A stretch of DNA of 64,000 nucleotides from Elusimicrobia bacterium RIFOXYA2_FULL_47_53 (GTDB lineage Bacteria > Elusimicrobiota > Endomicrobiia > Endomicrobiales > XYA2-FULL-47-53): positions 140,269-204,268 of the forward strand of contig MGVE01000001.1 of the NCBI GenBank assembly GCA_001800315.1. The letters run 5' to 3'. Below, piece by piece: positions 40,743-50,485 of this stretch. A model generated the notes under the pieces. It searched no databases and was not told the origin of the DNA. It saw only the letters and a list, made by a program, of their open reading frames with translations. The translations under genes were made by a program, and so were the position numbers. Position 1 is the stretch's first letter. The number at the start of each line of letters is the position of its first letter.

Positions 40743-43453
40743 TATTGATTGGCCGCCTGTGAGGGGCTCATTTTCTTTCTGATAAAAGCCTTCGCTGCTT
40801 CCATGGAAACGAAAACCGCGGCTCCCAGATAGAAGATCAGGCTTAAGTCGCGAAATGAAGGCATGTTAATTCCGAAGGATGACCTTACCGACGGTATCTG
40901 CACCAGCGCGAAAAGAAGCGCCAGCTCCCAGAAAATCGCAATCAAAAGCCATTTGTGAGGCGGAGCCTTAAAGACGCTGTATTTCATGGACCGGAAGTTC
41001 AGCGCTATTATAAGTTCAACTATTATAAACATAAAAAACATTTCCGTCCGCGCGTGGGCGATATCGGTCAGGTCATGAAAAAATATAAAGTAAAAGAAAG
41101 GTATCTCTATAAACAGCGCCAGGGCGATAAAAGCCTTAACATCAAAAGAAAACACGCTCTCGCGGGGATTTCTCGGCGGCCTGTTCATGATATCCGGGTC
41201 GGCCGGTGCCACGCCTAAAGCCAGAGCCGGGAGTCCGTCAGTGCCGAGGTTGATATAAAGAATGGCGGCCGGCAAAAGGGGCAGGTATTCCGGCCCCAGT
41301 ATAAGAACCACCCCTCCGATAACCACGACCTCCACTATATTACAGCGCAGCAGGTAGGTGAGATATTTTTTTATATTGTCGTAGATCCATCTGCCCAATT
41401 CAATGGCCTTGACGATGGTCGCGAAATTGTCGTCGTTTAGCACCATGTCGGCCGCTTCCTTTGTAACCTCGGTTCCGGTAATTCCCATGGCGATGCCGAT
41501 ATCGGCGTGTTTTAAAGCCGGCGCGTCATTGACTCCGTCACCGGTCATGGCGACCACTTCGCCGCACTTCTTCCAGGCGTTGACAATTTTAAGCTTGTCC
41601 ATGGGCGAAACGCGCGCGTAAACCGAAACTTTTCGCACGATTTTTTGCAGGTCCTCGTCAGACATTTTTTCAAGTTCTTCTCCGGTTAAGACCAGGTCCC
41701 CCTCAGTGTAAAAACCAATTTCTCTGGCGACAGAGACCGCGGTAAGCTTATGGTCTCCTGTTATCATAACAGGTTTAATGTGAACCCGCCTGCAGATTTT
41801 AGTGGCCTCAATAACCTCGGCCCTGGGAGGGTCCATCATGCCCGCGAGACCGATAAAAACCATATCACTTTCTATGGCCTCTTCGGAATAACTCTGCTGT
41901 TCGCCTATCACCTTATAAGAAAGGCCGAGAACTCTCAGCGCGTTTTTGGCAAATTCTTCATTGGTGTATAATAGTTTTTTTCGGCTCTCGTCAGTTAAGT
42001 CAGATTCTCCCGCGCCTTCTGATATTTTGGCGCACCTGCCTAAAATAGTTTCCGGGGCCCCTTTCATAAAGGCGACAACTCTGCCGTCGGCCATTTTGTG
42101 AACGGTTGTCATCCTCTTTCTCTCGGAGCTGAAAGGGAATTCGTGTATTCGTTTGTTTGATTTCTTTAACTCATCAACAGACAATCCCTTTTTGGAAGCC
42201 GCCACAAGCAGAGCCGCCTCCGTTGAATCTCCCTTTACGGACCATTTTCCGTCATCAAGAGAAAGCTCGGAATCGTTGCATAAAACGCCGCATAACAGGA
42301 GCAGTTTTAATTTTTCTTCGTCTTCGTTCTTAAGCCCGACAAATTCTCCCTCGGGCGCGTAGCCCGAACCCGTAACCCCAACGGTTCCGCTGCCCAGCGC
42401 GATATTTCTTATAGTCATTTCGCCTTTGGTAAGCGTGCCGGTTTTGTCCGAGCAGATTACGGTGGTGCAGCCCAGGGTTTCCACGGCGGGCATTTTTCTT
42501 ACAAGAGCGTTGTTTTTTGCCATTTTATGCATGCCTATAGCCAGAGCGCCTGTTACTATAGCGGCCAGCGCCTCCGGCACGGCGGCAACCGCCAGGGCAA
42601 TGCCGAACATGGTAATTTTGACGACAAAACTCAGATTGACGCTTCCACCCAGGTATTCTCTTATTATGCTGACCGCAATTACTATCAGGCAGATGGCTAT
42701 TGAGGAAATGCTGAGCCATTTGCCTATCTCGTCAGTCCTTTTTTCAAGAGGAGTTTTTTCGGTTTTTATTGCCGTGACCTCACGGGCGATCTTGCCGAAT
42801 TCCGTGTTCATGCCGGTGGAGGTGACCACAGCCATGCCTCTTCCGTAGGTCACGGTGGTTCCGGCAAAGAGCATATTGCTTCTGTCGTTTACGGGCGCGC
42901 TCTCGTCAACCGGCGTAGTTTCTTTTTCCGCGGGAAAGGATTCCCCTGTTAGGGATGCCTCGTCGCATTTAAGGGAGTGTGCTTTTATCAGCCTCGCGTC
43001 AGCCGGCACCTTGTCGCCTGCTTCAAGCAGGAGAATGTCTCCCGGCACCAGCTCCTTGGAAGGCACCTTTTGTCTGGACGAACCCCTTAGAACCGTGGTA
43101 GTGGGCGAAAGCATTTTTTTGAGGGCGTCTAAAGCTTTCTCTGCCCTGTATTCCTGAATAAAACCCAGTATTGCCACAAAAAAAACAATCAACGCTATGA
43201 TGCCGGCATCAATGTATTCCCCCACAAGCGCGGAAAGCACAATAGCGACAAGCAGGATTATAACGAGCACATTGTTGAATTGATTGATGAATGTTTTAAA
43301 AGCCGAGGTTTTCTCTTCCTTACTGAGCTCGTTAAGCCCGTATTTTTGCGCGCGGATACCGACTTCCGCGTCACTTAAGCCCGTTTCGGAGTTTGTGTTC
43401 AGTTCGCTTAAAACACCGGCGGTTTCAATCGCATGCCACGCTTTAGAATCCAT
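40742..43453 (-). CDS. calcium-type (P2) cation-transporting ATPase
   Basis: A 903-residue P-type ATPase of full length. The phosphorylated aspartate is D336 in CSDKTGTLT; TGES (169-172) forms the actuator loop, and MTGDGVNDAPALKHADIGIAMG the hinge. The M4 motif AVPEALAAIV (E294) and an N-terminal cation-ATPase domain (about 1-70) point to a type II calcium-pump-like enzyme. Ten helices fit the hydrophobic profile. It would export Ca2+ or a similar ion from the cytoplasm. AAGGA lies before the ATG. It follows the CpXC gene by 48 bases and overlaps the small membrane-protein gene. Confidence 0.94.
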   Translation of the reverse strand: MDSKAWHAIETAGVLSELNTNSETGLSDAEVGIRAQKYGLNELSKEEKTSAFKTFINQFNNVLVIILLVAIVLSALVGEYIDAGIIALIVFFVAILGFIQEYRAEKALDALKKMLSPTTTVLRGSSRQKVPSKELVPGDILLLEAGDKVPADARLIKAHSLKCDEASLTGESFPAEKETTPVDESAPVNDRSNMLFAGTTVTYGRGMAVVTSTGMNTEFGKIAREVTAIKTEKTPLEKRTDEIGKWLSISSIAICLIVIAVSIIREYLGGSVNLSFVVKITMFGIALAVAAVPEALAAIVTGALAIGMHKMAKNNALVRKMPAVETLGCTTVICSDKTGTLTKGEMTIRNIALGSGTVGVTGSGYAPEGEFVGLKNEDEEKLKLLLLCGVLCNDSELSLDDGKWSVKGDSTEAALLVAASKKGLSVDELKKSNKRIHEFPFSSERKRMTTVHKMADGRVVAFMKGAPETILGRCAKISEGAGESDLTDESRKKLLYTNEEFAKNALRVLGLSYKVIGEQQSYSEEAIESDMVFIGLAGMMDPPRAEVIEATKICRRVHIKPVMITGDHKLTAVSVAREIGFYTEGDLVLTGEELEKMSDEDLQKIVRKVSVYARVSPMDKLKIVNAWKKCGEVVAMTGDGVNDAPALKHADIGIAMGITGTEVTKEAADMVLNDDNFATIVKAIELGRWIYDNIKKYLTYLLRCNIVEVVVIGGVVLILGPEYLPLLPAAILYINLGTDGLPALALGVAPADPDIMNRPPRNPRESVFSFDVKAFIALALFIEIPFFYFIFFHDLTDIAHARTEMFFMFIIVELIIALNFRSMKYSVFKAPPHKWLLIAIFWELALLFALVQIPSVRSSFGINMPSFRDLSLIFYLGAAVFVSMEAAKAFIRKKMSPSQAANQ

Positions 43454-43501
43454 AAAGTTCCTTCCTTAAGATTATGAATGTTTTTAACGAAATAAGGCGG
43501 G

Positions 43502-44158
43502 TTATTCACTGACAACAAGTTTCTTGTCTAATTTCCATTTTTTGTCGTGCTCAAGAAGCTGCAGGAATTTTCTGTATGACGAGAGATGCTGGTTGTGTTT
43601 GATGAGGCAGGAAAGGCCTGCGATAAAGTCGTCTCTTTCCGATGCTTTGCTGGCTTTCGGTTTCGGGAGAACTCTCGGCATGTCTTTAGGCCTTGCCAGA
43701 GCGGGATGAAGTTTAATCAGGGCCAGTTCCAGCTCTTTGGCCATATGTTCAAGTATTCTTACTTCGTCGTTAAAGGCATCGTCATTTTTTATAATTTCAA
43801 CAAGCGTATCCATCCCGAAAACAAGCATGGGTTCGTATTTTATGGATTTTGTGTCCCCGAGCTCGGACATCGCGTTCTTGAAATCCTTTTCCATTTTATC
43901 GCGCCAGTGCGCGGCCTGATGAGAAAAACTTGACGGATAGACAAAAGCGATGAGCTCTGAGGCGGGGTCATGATAAAGCACAAAATGCTCGGCGTAAAAA
44001 ATCTCTCTGCAGTTCGGGCAGCAGACAACATTGACCTCGCCGGCTATAAGAGATTCTTTCAGCTCAGGGTCTTCGTTTACATTTATGGCGTTGTAGAGCT
44101 CGGCCTCAAAAACTTCTCCGCACGGGCATACAATCTCTTCAAGTTTTAAAAATGACAT
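43502..44158 (-). CDS. CpXC-domain protein
   Basis: The protein has 218 residues. The N-terminal part carries a CpXC domain: VCPCGEVFEAELYNAINV, then a spacer and VVCCPNCREIFY, giving two pairs of cysteines that probably bind zinc. The remainder is helical with no recognised motif. The function of CpXC proteins is not established. GAGGG precedes the ATG and a good promoter lies only about 24 bases upstream, so this is the first gene of a long run that includes the P-type ATPase. Confidence 0.85.
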   Translation of the reverse strand: MSFLKLEEIVCPCGEVFEAELYNAINVNEDPELKESLIAGEVNVVCCPNCREIFYAEHFVLYHDPASELIAFVYPSSFSHQAAHWRDKMEKDFKNAMSELGDTKSIKYEPMLVFGMDTLVEIIKNDDAFNDEVRILEHMAKELELALIKLHPALARPKDMPRVLPKPKASKASERDDFIAGLSCLIKHNQHLSSYRKFLQLLEHDKKWKLDKKLVVSE

Positions 44159-44181
44159 ATTCCCTCGTAAATTACAGGGAT

Positions 44182-44210
44182 ATAATAACAGAAAAAATAT
44201 ATTAAATCAA
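44182..44210 (-). promoter_or_regulatory. sigma-70-type promoter for the CpXC/P-ATPase run
   Basis: On the minus strand TTGATT (44205-44210) and TATTAT (44182-44187) are 17 bases apart, matching consensus at four and five of six positions. The region is AT-rich. The predicted start near 44175 leaves a short leader with GAGGG before the CpXC start. It lies just beyond the terminator of the YeiH gene, a natural transcription-unit boundary. Confidence 0.7.
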
Positions 44211-44246
44211 TAGAATAACGGCCGCGGCTTACGAAAATACTCCAAA

Positions 44247-44289
44247 ACAAAGCGCCTCTGTTCTGTTTAAGAGAACCGAGGCGCTTTGT
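44247..44289 (-). terminator. intrinsic terminator after the YeiH-family gene
   Basis: A perfect 12-base stem (ACAAAGCGCCTC with GAGGCGCTTTGT), extended inside by further pairs, is followed on the minus strand by TTTT. It lies 21 bases beyond the stop of the YeiH-family gene. The T-run is short, but the stem is strong and the position fits. Confidence 0.75.
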
Positions 44290-44309
44290 GAAACTTTTAA
44301 GAGCTTAAA

Positions 44310-45350
44310 TCAGATAATCGTCATGAAAATCCCGAATCCGACCGCGAAGGCTATAAGAGAGACCGCGAGCGGCACCCATAGCTTTTTAAAGACGCCGAGA
44401 AAATTCGCGTTCATTCCGACAGAAGCGAGTACGGTCGCGAGCGAAATAGTTCCGATCTGGCCCGCAAGCTCGGAGATAGCCTTATTCTTGCCGATGTCCG
44501 AGTAGGTCCAGTACAATCCGAAGGCCACAAAGACAAGCAAAAACCACGGCAGTACTATTTTTCTGCGCAATATAAAGGTAACACACGGGATGTAGAGCAC
44601 CAGCAGGGCCACTCTCATGGATTTAAGCGCCATTCCGGCTTTCACCAAAGGCGCTTCAAGAGGAGACAAGCCTACTTTGCAAAAACCCGTCTGCTGGACG
44701 AAGAAGCCGACTGCCTGGGCGTACAACTCAGGGGCGAGCCATTTCAACACGAAAGTCAGCATAAAGAATGTTGTTATTACTGTCAGGATGGTGTTTAACA
44801 CAAGCGCTGTGGCGGTGTCGTCGGGCTCGGCTTCCACAAAGGGGCTTGTCATGGCTATCGCAGAGGCTCCGCACACAGCCGAACCAAAACCCAGGAGGAA
44901 GCACAGTTTTTCGCCTAACCCGAATTTCCTGCCGACAAAATAAATTATCGCGAAGGTCAGGATCATCGTTCCCACAAGGCCGAGAAGCACTAAAGGGTTT
45001 ATCTCGGTCAACAGCTTGAAGTTAAGGCTCTTGCCGTAAAAAATAATTCCGATGGGAATAAAGAATACCTGCGCCATCAAGATGCCGGGAAGCACCTTAA
45101 AATATGTTTTGCTTGTGCCGATTATCATTCGTATCAACAGCCCGATTAATATCGCGACCACCATAGCGTCAAACAGATTGCCGGCATGTCCGCCAACGGC
45201 ATTTTTTCCCCAGGCGGCTATGAGGGGCGCGGAATATCCGAGGCCAAGAGAGAGCAGAAAGCCTATCCACACATCTTTAAGCAGGTTGCCGATGTTGACA
45301 TTTGAAAAATTCATCTGAGACGGAAAGAATACCTCTTTAATGCTGCCCAT
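44310..45350 (-). CDS. YeiH-family (UPF0324) putative sulfate/anion exporter
   Basis: A 346-residue membrane protein with about ten helices. The FGSAVCGASAIAMTSPFVEA block and the internally repeated helical halves match the YeiH/UPF0324 family, annotated as putative sulfate exporters on limited evidence. GGAGG stands five bases before the ATG. It follows a small 89-residue gene by nine bases, and a strong hairpin terminator follows it, so the two genes form a compact two-gene unit. The transported ion cannot be told from sequence. Confidence 0.88.
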   Translation of the reverse strand: MGSIKEVFFPSQMNFSNVNIGNLLKDVWIGFLLSLGLGYSAPLIAAWGKNAVGGHAGNLFDAMVVAILIGLLIRMIIGTSKTYFKVLPGILMAQVFFIPIGIIFYGKSLNFKLLTEINPLVLLGLVGTMILTFAIIYFVGRKFGLGEKLCFLLGFGSAVCGASAIAMTSPFVEAEPDDTATALVLNTILTVITTFFMLTFVLKWLAPELYAQAVGFFVQQTGFCKVGLSPLEAPLVKAGMALKSMRVALLVLYIPCVTFILRRKIVLPWFLLVFVAFGLYWTYSDIGKNKAISELAGQIGTISLATVLASVGMNANFLGVFKKLWVPLAVSLIAFAVGFGIFMTII

Positions 45351-45359
45351 TTTGGCCTC

Positions 45360-45629
45360 CTATTTTAGATTTGCTGGCAGGACAATACCTGAATCGTTGG
45401 CGTAAGGAGCTATGGCGCCTTTCATAAGCATTAAGGCAACCGTTCCGGCTATTTTCTCGTAGGAAGCAACAACCGCCGTAAGTTTCGCCGCGTCACCGCC
45501 GGTGGCTGTGCCATCCTGTGCCACGGTTAGCCCGGCGATGTCTTTTACCGACTTGAGCGCCATGTTGGAGCCTATGATACTCATCTGCTTTTTTATGATA
45601 GCAGAAATCACATCATTGTAAGTAGCCAT
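45360..45629 (-). CDS. small hypothetical protein upstream of the YeiH-family transporter
   Basis: An 89-residue soluble protein. An amphipathic N-terminal helix (TYNDVISAIIKKQMSIIGSN) is followed by a KSVKDIAGLTV segment, a glycine/threonine-rich turn and a second helical region. No signal peptide or known motif. It has a very good ribosome site (GGAGG five bases before ATG) and is nine bases from the transporter, so it is probably real and co-expressed. An accessory or regulatory role for the transporter is only an inference. The 145-base gap upstream is AT-rich without a clear promoter. Confidence 0.75.
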   Translation of the reverse strand: MATYNDVISAIIKKQMSIIGSNMALKSVKDIAGLTVAQDGTATGGDAAKLTAVVASYEKIAGTVALMLMKGAIAPYANDSGIVLPANLK

Positions 45630-45774
45630 TTAAACCTCCATATCTAAAATTTATACAAAGCTAACCCGCCTCCTTTAATACATTATTTATTGTTATACTT
45701 AAGCCTATCCTAAAGTGGCTGCAATATGAATAAATTCTATTAAATATTTCTTATGTTTTCAATAGGCGCGTCAA

Positions 45775-47250
45775 TTATTTTCTTGAGCCAAACAGGCCAA
45801 GAATATCCTGCTCGGTTTTGGCGCTTTCCAGGTTTCCCATATATATGTAACTGTTGGCCAGGTACAGATGAGCGTTCTCGTAAAAAGGGTTTATTGCAAT
45901 GGACTCGCAAAAAGCTTTTATGGCCTCCGGGTATCTTGCCTGTTTGTAATACAGCTCACCAAGCGCCTGGTACGGAGTCACATAATTCGGATTTTTTTCA
46001 ATCGCGGACAGCAGGTATTGCTCGGCCTTTTTCTCGTCGCCGGAGGCCAGCAGAGACCTGGAAAGCTTAAGAAGTATAAGCGGGTTTGCCGGCTCAAGTT
46101 CAAGAGCGCCGCTGTATTGTGCCGCGGCCGCGGCCATGTTGCCCAGCTGCCTGAATTTGTCGCCCAGCCTTATCTTGCCGGCCGCGTCGGCTCCTATATA
46201 TTCATCTTCGGGCTTGCTATAAAAAACCGGCAGATCGGATACGGTTCCAACGGCCCTCTCCAGGCCGAGCCCGCCCAGATATTTTCTGAACTTATTCTCA
46301 AAAGACGCCTCGGAAACACCGACAGAGGACTTAAAGGATTTATTATAAGGGAGTGAAGACAGCCCGGAGAGAAGGAGCCTCAGGGCGTCAGGCCCGTAAT
46401 TTTTTTTCATAAAATCCACGGCAGCCGAGACTTCCGCGAAGGCAAGAGCTATCTCGTCCTGATCCTTTAAATAAATAAGAGACGGGCTCATTTTCTTAAA
46501 TGTAACATAGGTTCCGGCCTTATTTGAATCTGCCAGGCGGTTTTTGGCGTCCGGAGTAAGAAAAAGCGGCTCAGCCAGCCTCCACCTGGTGTCATGGTAA
46601 CGGGCTATCCCTTCGTGAAGCCAGAGCGGGCACTGCGAGACGGAAATATAGTTGACAAGATAGTGGGTGTACTCGTGAGAGAGCGTATCAAGCCACCTGT
46701 AGCCAAGAGGCAGGGCGTTGGGCGAGAGCAGCATGATCCTGTTGAATTTGCATATACCCACCGTCCCGGTCTTTTCAATGATGTCAAGCGGGATCGTGGA
46801 CGCGAAAGAAAACTCCTCTTTGTTCGGATAAACCTCCACAAGAATCTTGTTTTCGGGGTAGGCGCCCAGGTCAGCGCCTATCTCTGTATATGACATTTCA
46901 AGCGCCGTAAGAGCGTAAGTGGAGAGAATTACATCATAGCCCCTGGCTTTAAAAACAAAATGAGAGCTTTCAGCCGCGGAAAAGTTTTTTGTTATCATGG
47001 CAAGCTTTAGAAAGTAGCCGCTGTTTTCAGAAGCCACATTACCGGCCGAGGAATAATCGCCCCCATAAAATTTAATTCTGCTTTTCCACAGTTTTGCGTC
47101 CCGGGAATCGCCGTTTTGTTCAATTATCGCAGCGGCTTCCGACAGCCTGCCAGATTCCAGCAGCCTGTAGAGCCTGTTGTCGTCATAAGCGTGAGATAAA
47201 CACGCCGGCGCGATTAGAAAAAACACGGTTAAAACCAATTTAATATTCAC
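45775..47250 (-). CDS. secreted TPR protein with gluzincin (peptidase MA-like) domain
   Basis: The 491-residue protein starts at a GTG that overlaps the DUF4175 stop (GTGA). A signal peptide (about 1-21) is followed by a zinc-metallopeptidase domain: H192-E193-x-x-H196 in LSHEYTHYLV and a downstream glutamate E213 in LHEGIARY, the gluzincin pattern. The C-terminal third (about 350-485) contains TPR repeats (for example RYPEAIKAFCESIAINPFYENAHLYLA). It is probably a periplasmic protease or peptidase-like scaffold and is the last gene of the MoxR-led cluster. Confidence 0.88.
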   Translation of the reverse strand: MNIKLVLTVFFLIAPACLSHAYDDNRLYRLLESGRLSEAAAIIEQNGDSRDAKLWKSRIKFYGGDYSSAGNVASENSGYFLKLAMITKNFSAAESSHFVFKARGYDVILSTYALTALEMSYTEIGADLGAYPENKILVEVYPNKEEFSFASTIPLDIIEKTGTVGICKFNRIMLLSPNALPLGYRWLDTLSHEYTHYLVNYISVSQCPLWLHEGIARYHDTRWRLAEPLFLTPDAKNRLADSNKAGTYVTFKKMSPSLIYLKDQDEIALAFAEVSAAVDFMKKNYGPDALRLLLSGLSSLPYNKSFKSSVGVSEASFENKFRKYLGGLGLERAVGTVSDLPVFYSKPEDEYIGADAAGKIRLGDKFRQLGNMAAAAAQYSGALELEPANPLILLKLSRSLLASGDEKKAEQYLLSAIEKNPNYVTPYQALGELYYKQARYPEAIKAFCESIAINPFYENAHLYLANSYIYMGNLESAKTEQDILGLFGSRK

Positions 47251-50200
47251 TTTGTCAGCCTTCTGTAATACTCTTTTATAATTCCTTCAAATTTCTCTGG
47301 AAATTTTTCCTTCATGGCTTCCAGGAGTTCCTGCCGGAACTCACGCGGCGGTTTGAAATCTCGGGATTTAGGCAAAAGCACCGGAGCCGTCCTGAATCCC
47401 GCCGACTGCCCCCCGCGCGTTTTTACCTGCCTCATGCCCGGAGCCCCGCCAGCGGCGCCTTCGGCGCTCTCCTGCATGGACTCTGAAGTCCCTTTAAGAT
47501 TGTCGGCGCCGCTTAAAAGCAGGTTAAGCGCGTTTCTTTGCGATTCAACCGCTTGAGGAACCCTGCCTGAATCCAGTTCGGAGGCGGCGCTCTCCATGCT
47601 GGCCCCGGCCTCGTTTAAGCTTCCAAGCGTTTCGGGAGGGATCAGTGCGCTTTTTCTGCCAACAGTTTCTAACGATTGCCTTAATGACACGGTGTCTCGC
47701 GCAAGGGCAGACTGTTCCTTTGAGGCCGCTTCGGTGTCGCCCGCGGCGGCAGCGCCGGAAACTGAATTAGTGTCGTTCTCCTTTAATTTCAGCAAAATAT
47801 TCTTCTCCGCGGCCAGCACGGCATTTATACGCGGTGAAACCGCGTCCTCTTTAAACAGCGCCGAGAGATCGGACCAGTGCGAAATAATGTCCTCAAGGTA
47901 CTTTTGCGAATTGTACGCCCTTTTTGAAGCGAACTCGTCGTACACCTTATTCATAAGCGCCATGCTCTGTTGCGTGGAGTCCCCGGCCATGGGCTTCTTT
48001 TCAACAAGCAGCGGAAGCACCTCACCGGCTGAGGCTATAATTCTTTGCTGTTCTTTAGCCAGCAGAAGCAGCATATCTTCCTGTTTCTTCATGGCCTCTC
48101 GGATTCTTTTATTGTTTATCGTTTCAGTTTTAGCCAGAATACGGGACTGTCTTTCCGCCAGTTTTGAGAGTTCATTGCCTAACCTGTTCATCTCTTCGGC
48201 AGATTTGCTCATCGCGCCGCTTGAAAAGCCTATATCCTGCCCGGCGCTCCGCACGGTTTCAAGCATGTCCTCAAGCTGTTTTTTAAGCTCCCGCGCCAGG
48301 TTTTCCGCGGTTTTCCAGTCCCCCCTGTTTACGGCCGCCGACAGCTCGGAGGCCAGATCCCTGCTTTTTGAGATGTCTATGGATTTGACCGCGGGAGAGT
48401 TTACAAAATCCTCAGGCAGGCTCTGAGGAAATTTAGACAGCTGTTCGCCGACCTGAGCCATCAGGTCATTTATCTTATCAAGGATCCGGGCCAGCTCTCC
48501 TGCCTCAGGCTTGCCCTTAAGCGAGTCAAGTATATCATCCGATGATTTACTGAGTTCCGCGGCGGAATCAATAATATCTTTCATGTTCTGGTAGCGCATA
48601 ATATCTTCCGATAGCAGGGAAAGCTTTTCAAGAGAGGCGATTATTTCATTTTGCCTCCTCTCGGCCTCATTGATATTTAGTTCGCGGAGAGCCTCAACCG
48701 CCCTTCGCATGGGGGTATCCTTCAGGTAAACAAGCTGTGACTTTATGCCTTTGTATTCCTTTAAGGTTGAGAAATCGGTAACCGGGTCGCTTTCCATTTT
48801 ATTGAGTATCCCGTCAAGCGATTCAATCCCCCCGGCCGCCGACTCTTGTATTGACGCCTGAGCGTCTATAATGCCCGGGTAGGCCGCGCTGGAGCGTTTC
48901 ACGGCGTAGTCTTTTAGCCAGCTGTTTGCGGACATCTGGTCGGAAAGAAGGTCCAAAAGCTGTTTTTGAAATTTCTTAAGCTCTTCCTCAATTTTTCCGT
49001 GTTCAATCGCGTAATTAGTGGTTTCAACAAGGAAATCCGCGCTTTTGCCGTACTTGGGCCCCGCCGCGGTATCATTGTCCCAGGCTTTTATATAGAAGCG
49101 AATCTTGTCTCCCGGCGTAAGATTATATTTATACAACCGAATGAGATAATCGGTTACCTCGCTGATTTTCTTCTTATCAACGGGAAGCTCCGCAACCTGT
49201 TCCCCCTGTCCGTCCTTTGAATATACGAGTTCAACGCGGGTAACGCCAAAATCGTCGCCTGCCTGAAAGACAACGGGTATTTCCGAATCTACTGAAGAAA
49301 GTAAATCCGAATCCGGTGAAATTAAATCCACCGATGGTTTCTTGTCCTGAATAATATTTACAGAATACTTTACCGGATCGGGATCGCCCGGCGTTTTCTC
49401 GTCCGCCGATTCAATGAAGTATTCTCCGGCCTCCTCGGCCGTAAAATATGCGCTGAGTTTTTTACCTGAAATCTTAACCGGAATGGGTTCGCCCCAGGAG
49501 TTGTTGATTGCCGCCGCGCTCAGGGCAACGGAAGAGTTAAATTCAATATTTACTTTTGTGCCCGGGAGCGCCGAAATGTCTGGCTCGTCGGCAACAGTAA
49601 TCTCGCCAAGACCGGTGTAGCGCGGATAGGCGAGCCTTATCTTAAAATTTGAAAACTGGGCCGCCGTTACCGGTTTTATGCGAAATACCGGAGATTCGAC
49701 GCCTTGAGAAGCCGCAAAATATTCCAGTTCGCTGGTAACCTGGAAAATCGTATAGACGAAACTGCCTGCCGCCGCTTCGTCAAAACTGTACTCTTTCCAG
49801 GGAGAGTCTTTTCCTCTAATGTAAAGGTCGGGGGTTTTGCCCGGCGGGATCCTGCCTGTTAAAGTCAGAGTAACATCCGATCCCCACGCGACCGAGGCGT
49901 TGCCCGGCTTTAATTCAAACCATTTAGACCAGCTCTGGGATGAAAATGCCCCCAGCAGCCTTACGGAAGATCGCGCGAAAAACTCAGGCTGGTAAATAGC
50001 CGCCGAAGCGGTGACAAGAAGCACGGCTACAGGCGGGAACAATACTCTAATATATTGTTTAAAATTAAAAACATCACGGATATTTCGCCCTTTAAGCTTA
50101 TCGTTAACCGAATCAATCAGCGCTTGTGTAAGCTCCCGGGATATACCTTCGGGGGTTTTCTTTGAAAGCTGCCAGGCGCTCAGCAGGGTATCCCCCAGAG

Positions 50201-50480
50201 AAGTTATCTTCCCCTGGATTAGCCTGATAATTGACTCGTCGCTCCAGCTCTCCCTTGAAACAGAAAAGTAATTTTTCCACAGCAGATAAACGGAAAATAT
50301 GAATGAGGCGTAATAATAAAGTTTTCTTATAGCCAGCGGAAGAGCGGCAAAATAATCAACGAGCGAGAAAAGCAAAAAAAACGCCGATAAAACAGCGGCC
50401 AGCCTGGCGGTAAAAAGCGCCAGCGAGATAATAACGGCCATAGCTCTGGTTTTGGAAATAAAAGAAATCATCAGGTTCAT
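47247..50480 (-). CDS. DUF4175 family membrane protein
   Basis: A 1077-residue protein. The N-terminus has helices at about 14-40 and 55-75 and a third near 150-165, followed by a large extracytoplasmic part with Ig-like strands (about 180-490) and then a very long helical, coiled-coil region (about 500-1000). The C-terminal EAMKEKFPEKFEGIIKEYYRRL segment is typical of the family. DUF4175 proteins regularly lie beside MoxR, DUF58, BatA and DUF4159 genes, as here, and their role is unknown. It follows the first DUF2723 gene by five bases. Its helical content gives spurious similarity to many coiled-coil proteins. Confidence 0.88.
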   Translation of the reverse strand: MNLMISFISKTRAMAVIISLALFTARLAAVLSAFFLLFSLVDYFAALPLAIRKLYYYASFIFSVYLLWKNYFSVSRESWSDESIIRLIQGKITSLGDTLLSAWQLSKKTPEGISRELTQALIDSVNDKLKGRNIRDVFNFKQYIRVLFPPVAVLLVTASAAIYQPEFFARSSVRLLGAFSSQSWSKWFELKPGNASVAWGSDVTLTLTGRIPPGKTPDLYIRGKDSPWKEYSFDEAAAGSFVYTIFQVTSELEYFAASQGVESPVFRIKPVTAAQFSNFKIRLAYPRYTGLGEITVADEPDISALPGTKVNIEFNSSVALSAAAINNSWGEPIPVKISGKKLSAYFTAEEAGEYFIESADEKTPGDPDPVKYSVNIIQDKKPSVDLISPDSDLLSSVDSEIPVVFQAGDDFGVTRVELVYSKDGQGEQVAELPVDKKKISEVTDYLIRLYKYNLTPGDKIRFYIKAWDNDTAAGPKYGKSADFLVETTNYAIEHGKIEEELKKFQKQLLDLLSDQMSANSWLKDYAVKRSSAAYPGIIDAQASIQESAAGGIESLDGILNKMESDPVTDFSTLKEYKGIKSQLVYLKDTPMRRAVEALRELNINEAERRQNEIIASLEKLSLLSEDIMRYQNMKDIIDSAAELSKSSDDILDSLKGKPEAGELARILDKINDLMAQVGEQLSKFPQSLPEDFVNSPAVKSIDISKSRDLASELSAAVNRGDWKTAENLARELKKQLEDMLETVRSAGQDIGFSSGAMSKSAEEMNRLGNELSKLAERQSRILAKTETINNKRIREAMKKQEDMLLLLAKEQQRIIASAGEVLPLLVEKKPMAGDSTQQSMALMNKVYDEFASKRAYNSQKYLEDIISHWSDLSALFKEDAVSPRINAVLAAEKNILLKLKENDTNSVSGAAAAGDTEAASKEQSALARDTVSLRQSLETVGRKSALIPPETLGSLNEAGASMESAASELDSGRVPQAVESQRNALNLLLSGADNLKGTSESMQESAEGAAGGAPGMRQVKTRGGQSAGFRTAPVLLPKSRDFKPPREFRQELLEAMKEKFPEKFEGIIKEYYRRLTK

Positions 50481-50485
50481 AAGGT

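Noticed and set aside
47596-48426. Long plus-strand open frame (276 codons), serine-rich
   Set aside because: It lies antisense inside the DUF4175 gene, has low-complexity composition expected of the reverse of a glutamate/leucine-rich coiled coil, and no ribosome site; it is a shadow.
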